This document shows positions 28,052-37,621 of a stretch of 64,000 bases of DNA, piece after piece. The stretch lies in contig NZ_LBMK01000001.1 of NCBI RefSeq assembly GCF_001005295.1, positions 4,649-68,648 on the forward strand, read 5' to 3'. A program made the translations under genes and the position numbers. Source of the stretch: Streptomyces yangpuensis. Lineage in GTDB: Bacteria; Actinomycetota; Actinomycetes; Streptomycetales; Streptomycetaceae. The notes beneath the pieces are model-generated. The model ran no database searches. It was not told the origin of the DNA and was given only the letters and a program-made list of their open reading frames with translations. Within the stretch, counting starts at the first letter, position 1; each line of letters starts with the position of its first letter.

Positions 28052-29364
28052 CGGGCCCCCTCCTTCCGCAGGCGGCGGATGTTCACGAGCATCACCGGAA
28101 TCACCAGCACCAGCAGCAGCACGGCGATGGCGCTGCCCAGCCCCGGATCGGCGTCGGTGCCGAAGGACGTCCGGTACAGCTGGAGCGCCAGCACGTTGGC
28201 GTCGTCCTGGACCGCGCCCGGCGCGATCACGAAGACCAGGTCGAAGATCTTCATGACGTTGATGACGAGTGTGACGAGCACGACCGCCAGCAGGGGAGCC
28301 AGCAGCGGGACGGTGATCCGCCGGAACACCTGCCACTCGTTCGCCCCGTCCACCCGCGCCGCCTCCAGCAGCTCGCGCGGTACGGCCGCCAGCCCGGCCC
28401 CGATCAGCACCATCGCGAACCCGGCCCACATCCACACGTACGCCCCGATGACCGCCGGGGTGACGAGCGCCGGGCCGAGCCACTGCACCCCGCCGTACGC
28501 CTCCCGGAAGTTCACCGCGGGCAGCCGCAGCAGGGCTCCGTCGGCCTTCGCGGACAGAGTGAAGGTGCCGTCGGCCCGGGCCGTCGCCGTATCGACGACC
28601 CGGCCGTCCCGCACCGCCTCGATCCGCATCCCGGCGAAGCCCTGCTCGCTCGGGTCGACGACGTTCGTCGCGCCGCCCCCGCCCCGGGTGAAGTCCTGCC
28701 AGACGGTGCCGGTGACCTCCCCCGGCACGGCCGCCGCGGTGCCCGCCGTACGGGTCCCCCCGGGCAGCGTCTCCGGGGCCACGCCCACCAGCGGGAGCAG
28801 CACCGGGACCCCGGCGCGCACCGGCTCGCGGGTCACGAAGGCGCCCCCGCCGGCGTCCGTCAGCGGCGAGTCACGGCCCGGCCGGGCCTTGGGGAAGGCC
28901 GAGGACTGCGCGAAGGTGTCGTGGACGCCGACCCAGACCGCGTTGGCGACGCCGCGGCCCGGGTCGTGGTCGTAGACGAGCCGGAAGATGATGCCCGCCG
29001 CCAGCATCGAGATCGCCATCGGCATGAACACCAGCAGTTTGAACGCCGTTCCCCAGCGCACCCGTTCGGTGAGCACCGCGAAGATCAGCCCGAGGGCGGT
29101 GGCCGTGGCCGGGGCGAGCACCACCCACACCGCCGTGTTCTTCAGGGCGGTGCGGATGCCGTCGTCGGCGAAGATCTCCCGGTAGTTGTCGCCGCCGACG
29201 AACACGTCGCCGGAGCGGTCGAAGAAGCTGCGGTAGAGGGAGTAGCCGATCGGCTGCACGACGAGCGCGCCGAGCAGCACGAGGGCCGGCAGCAGGAACG
29301 CCGCCGCCACCAGGCGGCGGCGCCGTGCCTCGGCGGACGGGCCGTGCGCGGCGGAGGCCGTCAC
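28048..29364 (-). CDS. Sugar ABC importer permease (MalF-like) with large extracytoplasmic insertion
   Basis: A 438-residue permease, longer than the usual 290-330. Helices lie at about 18-45, 75-100 and 105-130. Then comes an insertion of about 145 residues (about 150-295), rich in Gly, Thr and Val with beta-strand character (VVDTATARADGTFTLSAKADG). The last helices carry the EAA loop EAARVDGANEWQVFRRI at 334-350. The insertion recalls, in position only, the P2 loop of E. coli MalF that contacts the binding protein. The GTG start at 29364 is 5 nt from the binding-protein stop. Confidence 0.85.
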   Translation of the reverse strand: MTASAAHGPSAEARRRRLVAAAFLLPALVLLGALVVQPIGYSLYRSFFDRSGDVFVGGDNYREIFADDGIRTALKNTAVWVVLAPATATALGLIFAVLTERVRWGTAFKLLVFMPMAISMLAAGIIFRLVYDHDPGRGVANAVWVGVHDTFAQSSAFPKARPGRDSPLTDAGGGAFVTREPVRAGVPVLLPLVGVAPETLPGGTRTAGTAAAVPGEVTGTVWQDFTRGGGGATNVVDPSEQGFAGMRIEAVRDGRVVDTATARADGTFTLSAKADGALLRLPAVNFREAYGGVQWLGPALVTPAVIGAYVWMWAGFAMVLIGAGLAAVPRELLEAARVDGANEWQVFRRITVPLLAPLLAVVLVTLVINVMKIFDLVFVIAPGAVQDDANVLALQLYRTSFGTDADPGLGSAIAVLLLVLVIPVMLVNIRRLRKEGAR

Positions 29365-29369
29365 GGGGA

Positions 29370-30728
29370 TCAGTTCCCGTAGGCCTTGGCCGCGTCCGCC
29401 TCCAGTTTCGCCTGGGTGCCCGCCACGTCGGAGGGGTTGGCCAGGAAGTCCTGCAGCGCCTTCCACTCGCCCGCGCCCGGGGTCCCTCCGAAGGCCGCCG
29501 GTGCCTGGTCCGACATGTCGAAGCGGAAGTCGTCGCCCGCCGCGATCAGCGACTGGGCGATGCCGCGCTGGATGTCGTTCGGGTACACCGCCGGGTCGAC
29601 CGACTTGTTGGGGGAGAGGAAACCGCCCTCGCGGGCCTGGATCTGCGCCGCGTCCGGCGACGCCAGGAAGGTCAGCAGCGCCTGCGCGCCCTTCGACGGC
29701 TTCAGCGCGACGGCCACGTCACCGCCCGAGACCACCGGCGCCTTCGCGCCGACCGCCGGGAACGGGAAGACGAGGGCGTCCTCGCCGATCTTCGCCTCGG
29801 TCTGCGCGATGTTCACCGCGACGAAGTCGCCCTCGAAGACCATCGCGGCCGCCGGCCGGTCGCCGCCCGTGAAGGTCTGCGTCACCGACTTCGGGAACTC
29901 GGTGGCCAGCGCCCCGCTCGTGCCGCCCGCCAGGAAGTCCCCCCGTCCGAACAGTTCGCCGAGCGTGGTCAGGGCCTGCTTGACGCTGTCGTCGGTCCAC
30001 TTGATCTCGTGCTTGGCCAGCCGGTCGTACTTCTCCGGGCCCGACTGGGAGAGGTAGATGTTCTCGAACCAGTCCGTGAGGGTCCAGCCGTCCGCGCCCG
30101 CCACCGAGACCGCCGGGGTGCCCGACGCCGACAGGGTGTCCGCCGCGGTGATCAGTTCCTTCCAGGTCTTCGGCGGTTTGACGCCCGCCGCCTCGAAGGC
30201 CTTCGCGTTGTACCAGATCAGCGACTTGTTGGCGGCCTTGTAGTAGACGCCGTACTGGGTACCGCCGACCGCGCCCAGCGACTTCCAGCCCGCCGAGTAG
30301 TTCTTGTCCAGCTGCGCCTGCGCCTCCGGGCCCACCGGCTGCGCCCACTTGTTCTGCACCGCCGAGACCAGTGCCCCGACCTGCGGCAGCAGCGCCACGT
30401 CCGGCGGGGCCCCGCCGGCGATCTTCGTGCCGAGGAAGGTGACGATCGGGTCCTGGGCCGGGACGAAGGTGACGGTGGCCCCCGTCCGCTTCTCGAACTC
30501 CTTGAGGACCTTGGTGAAGTTCTCCTGCTCGGGGCCCGTCCAGACCGCCGCGACCTGGAGCTTCTCCCCGTCCAGCCTCGGTAACTGCACCCCCGGCGAG
30601 GCCGTGGCGCCCTGGGGCGGCCGGGGCTCCTGCCCGGCGTCGCCGCCGCACGCGGTCAGCGCGAGTGCGCCCGCCGCGGCCAGCGCCGCCCACCTGAGAT
30701 GCGTACGGCTCGTTCCGTGCTCGCGCAT
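29370..30728 (-). CDS. Extracellular solute-binding lipoprotein of sugar ABC importer
   Basis: A 452-residue family 1 solute-binding protein. Signal peptide with lipobox LTAC (Cys27) and a classical fold with VAAVWTGPEQENFTKVLKEF at the mature N-terminus and DVALLPQVGALV in the first lobe. It captures a carbohydrate outside the membrane and passes it to the two permeases encoded downstream. The substrate is not predictable. It is the first gene of the three-gene operon. No adjacent LacI/ROK regulator or glycoside hydrolase hints at the sugar. Confidence 0.88.
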   Translation of the reverse strand: MREHGTSRTHLRWAALAAAGALALTACGGDAGQEPRPPQGATASPGVQLPRLDGEKLQVAAVWTGPEQENFTKVLKEFEKRTGATVTFVPAQDPIVTFLGTKIAGGAPPDVALLPQVGALVSAVQNKWAQPVGPEAQAQLDKNYSAGWKSLGAVGGTQYGVYYKAANKSLIWYNAKAFEAAGVKPPKTWKELITAADTLSASGTPAVSVAGADGWTLTDWFENIYLSQSGPEKYDRLAKHEIKWTDDSVKQALTTLGELFGRGDFLAGGTSGALATEFPKSVTQTFTGGDRPAAAMVFEGDFVAVNIAQTEAKIGEDALVFPFPAVGAKAPVVSGGDVAVALKPSKGAQALLTFLASPDAAQIQAREGGFLSPNKSVDPAVYPNDIQRGIAQSLIAAGDDFRFDMSDQAPAAFGGTPGAGEWKALQDFLANPSDVAGTQAKLEADAAKAYGN

Positions 30729-30829
30729 GGCTCTGCCCCCGATACCCGTGGTGTGTCCCGGACCACAAGGTCTACGCCGACCCGCGCGGCCCCGCAATAC
30801 CGCGTCGCGGTGACACGCGCGAGGCCGGG

Positions 30830-30859
30830 CCGGCTCCCGGGCCGGCTCAGGGAGCCGGC
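30830..30859 (-). terminator. Hairpin at the end of the FHA/FtsK-like gene
   Basis: A 10-bp stem GCCGGCTCCC/GGGAGCCGGC that spans the stop codon of the minus-strand FHA gene. It separates that gene from the sugar importer operon downstream. Confidence 0.55.
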
Positions 30860-33800
30860 GGGAACAGCACGGGTGTCGCCGAGACCAGGTGCGCGGCCCG
30901 GTCCAGGGCGCTCGCCAGCAGCGCGAGGTCGGTCGGGCCGTTGCCCAGCTCGCGCACCGGCCTGCGGGCCGGCGGATCGCCCATCCGCTCCCACTCCACG
31001 GGCACCACCGTCGGCCGCAGGGTCGCCGTCCGGGGGATCCGCCCGGTGACCCGGCCGGCCTGGAACGGGACCGTACGGCCGTCCGCGAAGCGCAGCACGC
31101 CACGGCCGGGCCCCGGCTGGTCCGGCGCGTCGAGCTCCACCCGCAGGGGCGCCATCCGGGCCGGACCGGTGTCGGCCGTACGGTCCGGGCGGGAGGTGCT
31201 CGCCACCAGGTGCACGCCGAGCCGGGCGCCGTCCCGGGCCACCGCCTCCAGCGCCCGGACCACCGAACCGGCGGCGGGGCGCCCCGCACTGCCCAGCCCG
31301 GGTGCGACCAGCGCGTCGAGGTCGTCCACCAGCACCACCAGGCGGGGCAGCGGGCTCGGCCCGACCGGATCCGTACGGGTGGCCGCGGCGCGCAGCCGGA
31401 GCGTCCCCGTCCGTACCGGCTCGCCCTGGCCCGGCCGGCCGGCGGCCGGGCCGCCGTCGCCGCGGACCTCGCCCGGCGCGGGCCGGCGGGGCGCCACCAT
31501 CCGGCCGGACACCTCGCGCTGCGCGTGCCACTCGGCGAAGGGCACGCCGTCCAGCAGCTCGGCGCGCCGCTTGAGCTCCGCACCCAGCGCCTGCGCGAAC
31601 TCCCGCATGCGCAGCGGATCGGAGGCGACCAGGTGGGCGGAGACGTGAGGCAGCTCGGTGCAGGGCAGCAGTCCGTCGCCGCGCTCGCCGCCCGCCCCGT
31701 CGAGGAGGAGCAGCCCGAGCCGGTCGGGCCGGGCGCCCGCGGACAGCGACGCGGCCACCGAGCGCAGCAGCTCGGTCCGCCCGCTTCCGGCGGGGCCCTC
31801 GACGATCAGGTGCGGGCCGTCGTGGACCAGCTCGGTGCCGACGGGCCCGCGCCGTCCGCTGCCCAGCACGATCTCGGCCAGGCCGCCCTGGCCCTGCCCC
31901 TGGTCGGTGGCGGCCGCCCAGCGGGCCATCAGGGAGGCCGGAGTGGCCCGGGCCAGCCCCAGCTCGTCCAGCAGCCGGGCCGTGGCCGGCAGGGTGGCCG
32001 CCGTGGGGCGGCTCGGCCCGCCGGCACCGCCGTCGGTGGGCCGCAGGGGCGCCAGCGCCCGGGCGAACCGCTCGGCCCAGGCCGTGGAGACGGCGTCGGA
32101 GACGGCCGTGGCGCCGGTGGGGACCGGCCGGCCGCCGCAGACCTCGAAGGTCCGTACGGCCGTGGCCACGTCCCCGCTGAGGAGGGCGACGGCACCGCAG
32201 TCCCGGAAGGCCGGGGTGGCCGCGCAGGCGGTCTCGTAGGTGTCGGAGACGGGCGAGGCGGGGGTGGCGGCCGGGGCCTCGGCGAGCGCCAGGACGTGGA
32301 TCCCGGCGGCCGGGCCGTGCGAGGCGAGCCGGCCGGTGATGTCGCGCAGCGCGCCGGTGCCGGGGTCGCCGTCCAGGACCAGGAGCGTGTACGGGCCCGC
32401 GTGGGCGCCGGCCGCCTCGCGGACCTGTCCGGCGGGGGCGCTCGCCCAGTGGGCGCCGAGCGGGCCGTCGTCCAGGCGCCGGGTCAGCTCGGCGGTGCGG
32501 GCGGCGGCCTGGTCGCGGTCGTAGGCGAGGAGCAGACGGCAGTCCTGGCCGTGCGCGGGCCGTACGTGGGGCAGCCAGCCCAGCCAGCCCCAGTCGCGCC
32601 GCCGGTCGGCGAGCGGCCGGGCCCGGTCGGCGCTGACGAGCACGATCTCCAGCTGTCCCGGGGCGTGCAGCCCCGCGAGCTGCGCGACCACCCAGCGGGC
32701 GGCCCCGGACAGCCGGGGCCGCGGGCCGGCGATGCCGAGGGCGCCGACGGCGGGCAGGGACACCCGGCTCCCGGCGCCGAGCCCGACCTCCAGCAGCGCG
32801 TCCCGGCCGGCCGGCCCGGAGGTACGGGACCACAGGCGCCCGGTCGGCCCCATCGCGGCCAGCAGCAGCGCGGCCGGGTCGTCGGGGTGCGGCGCGGCGG
32901 CGGTGACGACGGTCTCCGGCAGGGCCTCCGCGGCGTCCTCGCCGCGCACCCATTTGCGGGCCCACGCACCGAGGCCCTTGCGGCGTCCGGAGCCGGGCCG
33001 GGCGCCGTCCGGTCCGGGGGCGCCGGAGGGGCCGGGGGAGCCCGGGTGGGCCGCACCGGCCGGTCCGTACGGCCCGGCGGCCTCGGTGGGCGTGCCGGAG
33101 GCGTCCGGTGGCGTGCCGGGGGCGGCGGCCGGCGCGGGCGGGGCGTACGCCCCAAGGCCGGGGCCGGCCGGGCCGCGGGCGCCCGCGGCCGTGCCGGGGG
33201 CGTCGGGGAAGGCACCCGTGGGGCCGTCGGGGCCGTCGGCGGCTTGGTGCCCGCCGGGTGCGGCGAGGGCCAGGTGGCCCTCCTGGTCGGGGGTCACCGG
33301 CAGCGAGGGCGTGCCCGCGGGCGCCAGTCGCAGGGTGGACTCGCCGACCCGCAGCAGGGCTCCCGGGGGCAGGGCGACCGGCTGGGCGCCGACCGGGGAG
33401 CCGTCGAGGGTGGTGCCATTCGTCGAGTTCAGATCGGCCACGGCGACCCGGCCTTCGTGGACCACCGTCACCGCGCAGTGCATCCGGGAGACGTCGGGGT
33501 CGTCCAGCGGGACGTCGGCGTCGCCGGACCGGCCCACCCGGATCTGCCCGCCGTGCAGCAGGTGCACCCCGCCCGCGTCGGGTCCGGCCACGACGTGCAG
33601 CTGGGGTGCGCCCAGGCCGTCCTCGGGCAGTACGTCCGGCATCGGCGCGTGCAGCGCCAGCACCGCGCCGTCCACCAGCGGCGGCTCGCCCAGCACCCGC
33701 CGCTGCAGGTCGAGGCGCTCGGAGCCCGCGTACAGCACGACCGTGCCCCCGGTGTCGGGGCCGCCGACGGTGGCCGCGAGTCCGGAGGCGACCGCGGCCA

Positions 33801-33903
33801 GCGCGGTGCCGACGGGCGCGGTGACGAGCACGTCACAGCTCGCCGGGGCGGTCGCGGCCTGGTGGCCGCTGCGCGACCCGAGGACGGTCAGCCGGATCTG
33901 CAT
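30847..33903 (-). CDS. FHA-domain protein with FtsK/SpoIIIE-like ATPase domains
   Basis: A 1018-residue protein. A ubiquitin-like N-terminal segment (about 1-90) is followed by an FHA phosphothreonine-binding domain (about 100-190, with GRS, SRMH and NSTNGT). A Pro/Gly/Ala-rich linker (about 200-300) leads to two FtsK/EccC-like P-loop modules. The clearest P-loop, near residue 700, reads GPAGSGRT with Arg in place of the Walker A Lys. A VVLVDDLD Walker B-like strand follows, so hydrolysis may be impaired. It resembles type VII (EccC/EssC) ATPases but no membrane helices or other ESX genes are seen. Divergent from two Ser/Thr kinases that could phosphorylate its FHA ligands. Confidence 0.8.
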   Translation of the reverse strand: MQIRLTVLGSRSGHQAATAPASCDVLVTAPVGTALAAVASGLAATVGGPDTGGTVVLYAGSERLDLQRRVLGEPPLVDGAVLALHAPMPDVLPEDGLGAPQLHVVAGPDAGGVHLLHGGQIRVGRSGDADVPLDDPDVSRMHCAVTVVHEGRVAVADLNSTNGTTLDGSPVGAQPVALPPGALLRVGESTLRLAPAGTPSLPVTPDQEGHLALAAPGGHQAADGPDGPTGAFPDAPGTAAGARGPAGPGLGAYAPPAPAAAPGTPPDASGTPTEAAGPYGPAGAAHPGSPGPSGAPGPDGARPGSGRRKGLGAWARKWVRGEDAAEALPETVVTAAAPHPDDPAALLLAAMGPTGRLWSRTSGPAGRDALLEVGLGAGSRVSLPAVGALGIAGPRPRLSGAARWVVAQLAGLHAPGQLEIVLVSADRARPLADRRRDWGWLGWLPHVRPAHGQDCRLLLAYDRDQAAARTAELTRRLDDGPLGAHWASAPAGQVREAAGAHAGPYTLLVLDGDPGTGALRDITGRLASHGPAAGIHVLALAEAPAATPASPVSDTYETACAATPAFRDCGAVALLSGDVATAVRTFEVCGGRPVPTGATAVSDAVSTAWAERFARALAPLRPTDGGAGGPSRPTAATLPATARLLDELGLARATPASLMARWAAATDQGQGQGGLAEIVLGSGRRGPVGTELVHDGPHLIVEGPAGSGRTELLRSVAASLSAGARPDRLGLLLLDGAGGERGDGLLPCTELPHVSAHLVASDPLRMREFAQALGAELKRRAELLDGVPFAEWHAQREVSGRMVAPRRPAPGEVRGDGGPAAGRPGQGEPVRTGTLRLRAAATRTDPVGPSPLPRLVVLVDDLDALVAPGLGSAGRPAAGSVVRALEAVARDGARLGVHLVASTSRPDRTADTGPARMAPLRVELDAPDQPGPGRGVLRFADGRTVPFQAGRVTGRIPRTATLRPTVVPVEWERMGDPPARRPVRELGNGPTDLALLASALDRAAHLVSATPVLFPPAP

Positions 33904-34340
33904 CGCCGTCAGCGGTCCCTTCTGCGCGGTGCGCGGTGCGTGCGCCCGGCAGGGGACCCCGTGACATGACTGCCCGATCGCCCCCCGCCCGGCACGGACG
34001 CGTCGTCCGGTCAGGTCTGCCCGGAAGGCGCGGCTCCCGTCCCGTGCCGTTCCGTACGGGTGCATCCTCGCACCTGTCGCGGACAACACGCCCGGCACCC
34101 GGCAAGAAATGATCTTGATCTGTCGCGGGGTGCGCCGGGGGTCGATCGAATCCGGACCGCGAGCGGGGGAAACAAGGTGAAAATCGCCTGCGGCATACCC
34201 CGAAAACGTCACCCTCCGTACATATGTGCGGCAACCAACCTCCGGGGACCCGCGTCTTCCCGGGGGACACCCCCTAGAGTGGGCCGGAAAACCCACTCGA
34301 CGGATCGACCACAGCAGACGACAGCAGGGGAGCGCGAGAC
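33904..34340. other. Divergent regulatory region between FHA/FtsK-like gene and kinase
   Basis: A 437-nt gap without a credible gene. A TAGAGT hexamer at 34275-34280 is a good -10 element for the kinase gene, with an expected start near 34287. A GTACATATGTGC palindrome lies at about 34218-34229, and a TGATCT tandem pair near 34107. A GAAGGGA site precedes the minus-strand gene by about 13 nt. Confidence 0.5.
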
Positions 34341-36110
34341 GTGCGGCCAGTCGGCAGTAAATACCTGCTCGAGGAGCCGCTCGGGCGCGGCGCCACGGGT
34401 ACCGTCTGGCGCGCCCGCCAGCGGGAGACCGCCGGTGCGGAGGCCGCCGTCGCGGGACAGCCCGGCGAGACCGTGGCCATCAAGGTCCTCAAGGAGGAGC
34501 TGGCCCAGGACGCGGACATCGTCATGCGCTTCCTGCGCGAGCGCTCGGTCCTGCTGCGCCTGACGCACTCCAACATCGTGCGCACCCGCGACCTCGTCGT
34601 CGAGGGCGACCTGCTCGCCCTGGTCATGGACCTGATCGACGGTCCGGACCTGCACCGCTACCTGCGCGAGAACGGCCCCTTCACGCCGGTCGCCGCGAGC
34701 CTGCTGACCGCCCAGATCGCCGACGCGCTCGCCGCCAGCCACGCCGACGGCGTCGTGCACCGCGACCTGAAGCCCGCCAACGTGCTCCTCGACGAGCGCG
34801 GCGGCCAGATGAAGCCGATGCTGACCGACTTCGGCATCGCCCGCCTCGCCGACTCCCCGGGCCTGACCCGCACCCACGAGTTCGTCGGCACCCCGGCCTA
34901 CGTCGCCCCCGAGTCCGCCGAGGGCCGGCCCCAGACCTCCGCCGTCGACATCTACGGCGCCGGCATCCTGCTCTACGAGCTGCTCACCGGCCGCCCGCCG
35001 TTCGCCGGGGGCACCGCGCTCGAAGTGCTCCACCGCCACCTCAGCGAGGAGCCGCAGCGCCCCTCGACCGTGCCCGAGCCGCTCTGGACGGTCGTCGAGC
35101 GCTGCCTGCGCAAGGAGCCGAACGAGCGCCCCAGCGCGCAGAGCCTGGCCCGCGCCCTGCGCGTGGTGGCCGCCGGCATCGGCGTGCACTCCTCGGCCGC
35201 CGACGTGGAGGCCGCGCTCGGTGTGGGCGCCCTCCTCGCGCCCGACCCCTCGCCCGCCCCGGTCCCCGAGACCCCCGGCGCCGCGGACCCCACCCAGGTG
35301 CTGCCGTCCGGGGCGGGCTCCCCGGCGGGCGCCTACGACCCGAACGCGATGACCAGCGTCATGCCGCCGGTCGGCGCCGCCGACGCCACCTCGGTGCTGC
35401 CGAGCACCGGGGGCCCCGGGGCCGACCCGACCTCGGTCATGCCGCCCGTGCAGCAGCCGGACGCGCCGCACCCGTGGCAGAACCAGATGCGGGCCGCCCG
35501 CGACCGCAACGAGCAGACGCAGATCCAGTACCTCGACCCGGAGGACGACCCGCTGCGCCGCCGCCCGCAGCGCCAGGCGCCCCCGCCGCCGCAGCACCGG
35601 CCCCAGCAGCCGCCGCAGTACCGGCAGGGACCGCCGCCGCAGCAGCAGCAGTACCAGCAGCCTCAGCAGCCGCAGTACCGCCAGCCGCAGCAGCCTCCGC
35701 AGCAGCAGTACGCGCCCCCGCCCCCGCAGCACTACCAGCCGCAGCAGCGCCAGCCCCAGCAGTACCAGCAGCCGCAACAGCCCCAGCAGCCCCAGTACCG
35801 GCAGCCGCAGCAGCCCCAGCAGGCCCCGCCGCAGCCGCCGGCCCCCCGGGAGCCGCGCGAGCCGCGCCGCCGCAGCGCCAACCCGGTGCGGATCCCCGGC
35901 CTCGGCTGCCTCAAGGGCTGCCTGGTGCTGATCCTGGTGTTCTTCGTGGCGGGCTGGCTGATCTGGGAGCTCACCCCGCTCCAGGAATGGGTCGGCACGG
36001 GCAAGGGATGGTGGGACCAGGTCTGGGCCTGGGGCTCCGGAGTCGTCGACTGGGTCACCACGATCGGGGACGCGGCGAACTCGGGCTCCTCTGGCCCCGC
36101 CAACCCCTGA
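34341..36110 (+). CDS. Eukaryotic-type Ser/Thr protein kinase with P/Q-rich linker (PkaA-like)
   Basis: A 589-residue membrane kinase. The kinase domain (about 6-270) has a glycine loop GRGATGTV, VAIKVLK lysine, catalytic HRDLKPAN, DFG and GTPAYVAPE. Residues about 400-515 are an extreme Pro/Gln/Tyr low-complexity linker. One membrane helix (about 535-555) and a short Trp-rich outer tail without PASTA repeats follow. The likely role is phosphorylating division, wall or FHA-protein substrates. GTG start at 34341 with GGGGAG upstream. By remembered synteny it matches pkaA of S. coelicolor. Confidence 0.88.
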   Translation: MRPVGSKYLLEEPLGRGATGTVWRARQRETAGAEAAVAGQPGETVAIKVLKEELAQDADIVMRFLRERSVLLRLTHSNIVRTRDLVVEGDLLALVMDLIDGPDLHRYLRENGPFTPVAASLLTAQIADALAASHADGVVHRDLKPANVLLDERGGQMKPMLTDFGIARLADSPGLTRTHEFVGTPAYVAPESAEGRPQTSAVDIYGAGILLYELLTGRPPFAGGTALEVLHRHLSEEPQRPSTVPEPLWTVVERCLRKEPNERPSAQSLARALRVVAAGIGVHSSAADVEAALGVGALLAPDPSPAPVPETPGAADPTQVLPSGAGSPAGAYDPNAMTSVMPPVGAADATSVLPSTGGPGADPTSVMPPVQQPDAPHPWQNQMRAARDRNEQTQIQYLDPEDDPLRRRPQRQAPPPPQHRPQQPPQYRQGPPPQQQQYQQPQQPQYRQPQQPPQQQYAPPPPQHYQPQQRQPQQYQQPQQPQQPQYRQPQQPQQAPPQPPAPREPREPRRRSANPVRIPGLGCLKGCLVLILVFFVAGWLIWELTPLQEWVGTGKGWWDQVWAWGSGVVDWVTTIGDAANSGSSGPANP

Positions 36111-36267
36111 GACAGGGCCCGGCGACGACTTCGTGGATTTGTCGACATCCGGCACGTGATTTCGCCCCCAGAAGTGAAGGTCGTCGCGAATCGGGCCCCC
36201 TGCTTGCCTCCGAAGCCCGCCGGGCCGCGTAGCTTTGGGGCGTACGCCAGCCACTGAGGGAGCAGTC

Positions 36268-37518
36268 GTGGCACGGAAGATCGGCAGCCGGTACACCGCG
36301 CACCAGATCCTGGGGCGCGGCAGCGCGGGCACGGTGTGGCTGGGCGAGGGGCCCGACGGGCCCGTCGCCGTCAAACTCCTGCGCGAGGACCTCGCGTCCG
36401 ACCAGGAACTGGTCGGACGCTTCGTCCAGGAGCGCAGCGCCCTGCTCGGCCTGGAGCATCCGCACGTCGTCTCCGTCCGCGACCTCGTCGTGGACGGCAA
36501 CGACCTCGCCCTCGTCATGGACCTCGTCCGCGGTACGGACCTGCGCACGCGGCTCGACCGCGAGCGCCGGCTGGCGCCCGAGGCGGCCGTGGCGATCGTC
36601 GCGGACGTCGCCGACGCGCTGGCCGCGGCGCACGCGGCGGGGGTGGTCCACCGCGACGTCAAGCCGGAGAACGTCCTGCTGGACATGCAGGGCCCGCTCG
36701 GCCCGGGCGGTTCGCACCCGGCCCTGCTGACCGACTTCGGCGTGGCCAAGCTGATCGACTCCCCCCGGCGGGCCACCGCGGGCCGGGCCACCGCACCGAC
36801 GACGCGCATCATCGGCACCCCGGACTACCTGGCGCCGGAGATCGTGGAGGGGCTCCCCCCGCGCGCGGCCGTCGACATATACGCCCTGGCCACCGTCCTG
36901 TACGAGCTGCTGGCCGGATTCACGCCCTTCGGCGGGGGCCACCCGGGCGCGGTCCTGCGGCGGCACGTGACCGAGACGGTCGTCCCGCTGCCGGGGATCC
37001 CGGACGAGCTGTGGCAGCTCATCGTGCAATGCCTGGCCAAGGCCCCGGCCTCGCGGCTGCGGGCCTCGGAGCTGTCGGTCCGGCTGCGCGACCTGCTGCC
37101 GATGCTGGCCGGGATGCCGCCGCTGGACGTGGACGAGCCGGACGACGCGGAGCCGGAGCCCGCCGCCCCGGAGGAACCCTCCGCCGACCCGGTGCGACGG
37201 CGCAGCGTGGTGCCCCTGGTGCCGGGGTCGGCGACCGACTCCAACCGGGACACCCACACCTCGATGCGGGTGCCGGGGCCGGACGAGCTGGCGGGCGGGG
37301 CGCTGGGCACGGCCCGCGTGCCGCGCCCGGCCGGCGGGCACCGGCCCGGCTCGGCCCGGCACCGCGCCGAGGCCGCCCGCAAGCGGCGGCTGACCCTGTC
37401 CGCGGTGGCGGTGGCCCTGGCCGCCGCGGTCGGCCTGGGCAGCTGGCTGGCGCTGTCGGGGGGCGACGAGCCGAAGCCCCGGCAGGACAACAAGCAGTCC
37501 GTTCCGCGGGTGCCGTAG
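36268..37518 (+). CDS. Eukaryotic-type Ser/Thr protein kinase (PkaB-like)
   Basis: A 416-residue kinase with glycine loop GRGSAGTVW, VAVKLLR, catalytic HRDVKPEN, DFG and GTPDYLAPE inside residues about 8-270. A charged linker follows, then a single membrane helix near residues 373-393 and an outer tail of only about 20 residues, so no extracellular sensor domain. The GTG at 36268 follows GAGGGAG. It is 157 nt downstream of the first kinase gene with similar domain architecture, which suggests duplication. Confidence 0.88.
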   Translation: MARKIGSRYTAHQILGRGSAGTVWLGEGPDGPVAVKLLREDLASDQELVGRFVQERSALLGLEHPHVVSVRDLVVDGNDLALVMDLVRGTDLRTRLDRERRLAPEAAVAIVADVADALAAAHAAGVVHRDVKPENVLLDMQGPLGPGGSHPALLTDFGVAKLIDSPRRATAGRATAPTTRIIGTPDYLAPEIVEGLPPRAAVDIYALATVLYELLAGFTPFGGGHPGAVLRRHVTETVVPLPGIPDELWQLIVQCLAKAPASRLRASELSVRLRDLLPMLAGMPPLDVDEPDDAEPEPAAPEEPSADPVRRRSVVPLVPGSATDSNRDTHTSMRVPGPDELAGGALGTARVPRPAGGHRPGSARHRAEAARKRRLTLSAVAVALAAAVGLGSWLALSGGDEPKPRQDNKQSVPRVP

Positions 37519-37560
37519 CGGGTGCCGCGCCGCGGTCGGGGGCTCTGCCCCCGAACCCCC

Positions 37561-37586
37561 GCGCCTCAATCGCCGGCGGGGCTGGA
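37561..37586. repeat. Dispersed 3'-end repeat copy
   Basis: GCGCCTCAATCGCCGGCGGG continuing into GCTGGA, followed by a GGGGCTCC/AGAAGCCCC hairpin. It lies between the convergent kinase and oxygenase genes. Confidence 0.8.
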
Positions 37587-37621
37587 ACAGCGGGGCTCCG
37601 AGAAGCCCCGCGCAGCGGACT

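Noticed and set aside
30847..33903. A type VII secretion (ESX) locus
   Set aside because: Only one EccC-like protein is present. No WXG100 proteins, EccB/D/E or mycosin genes are nearby, and the P-loop is altered.
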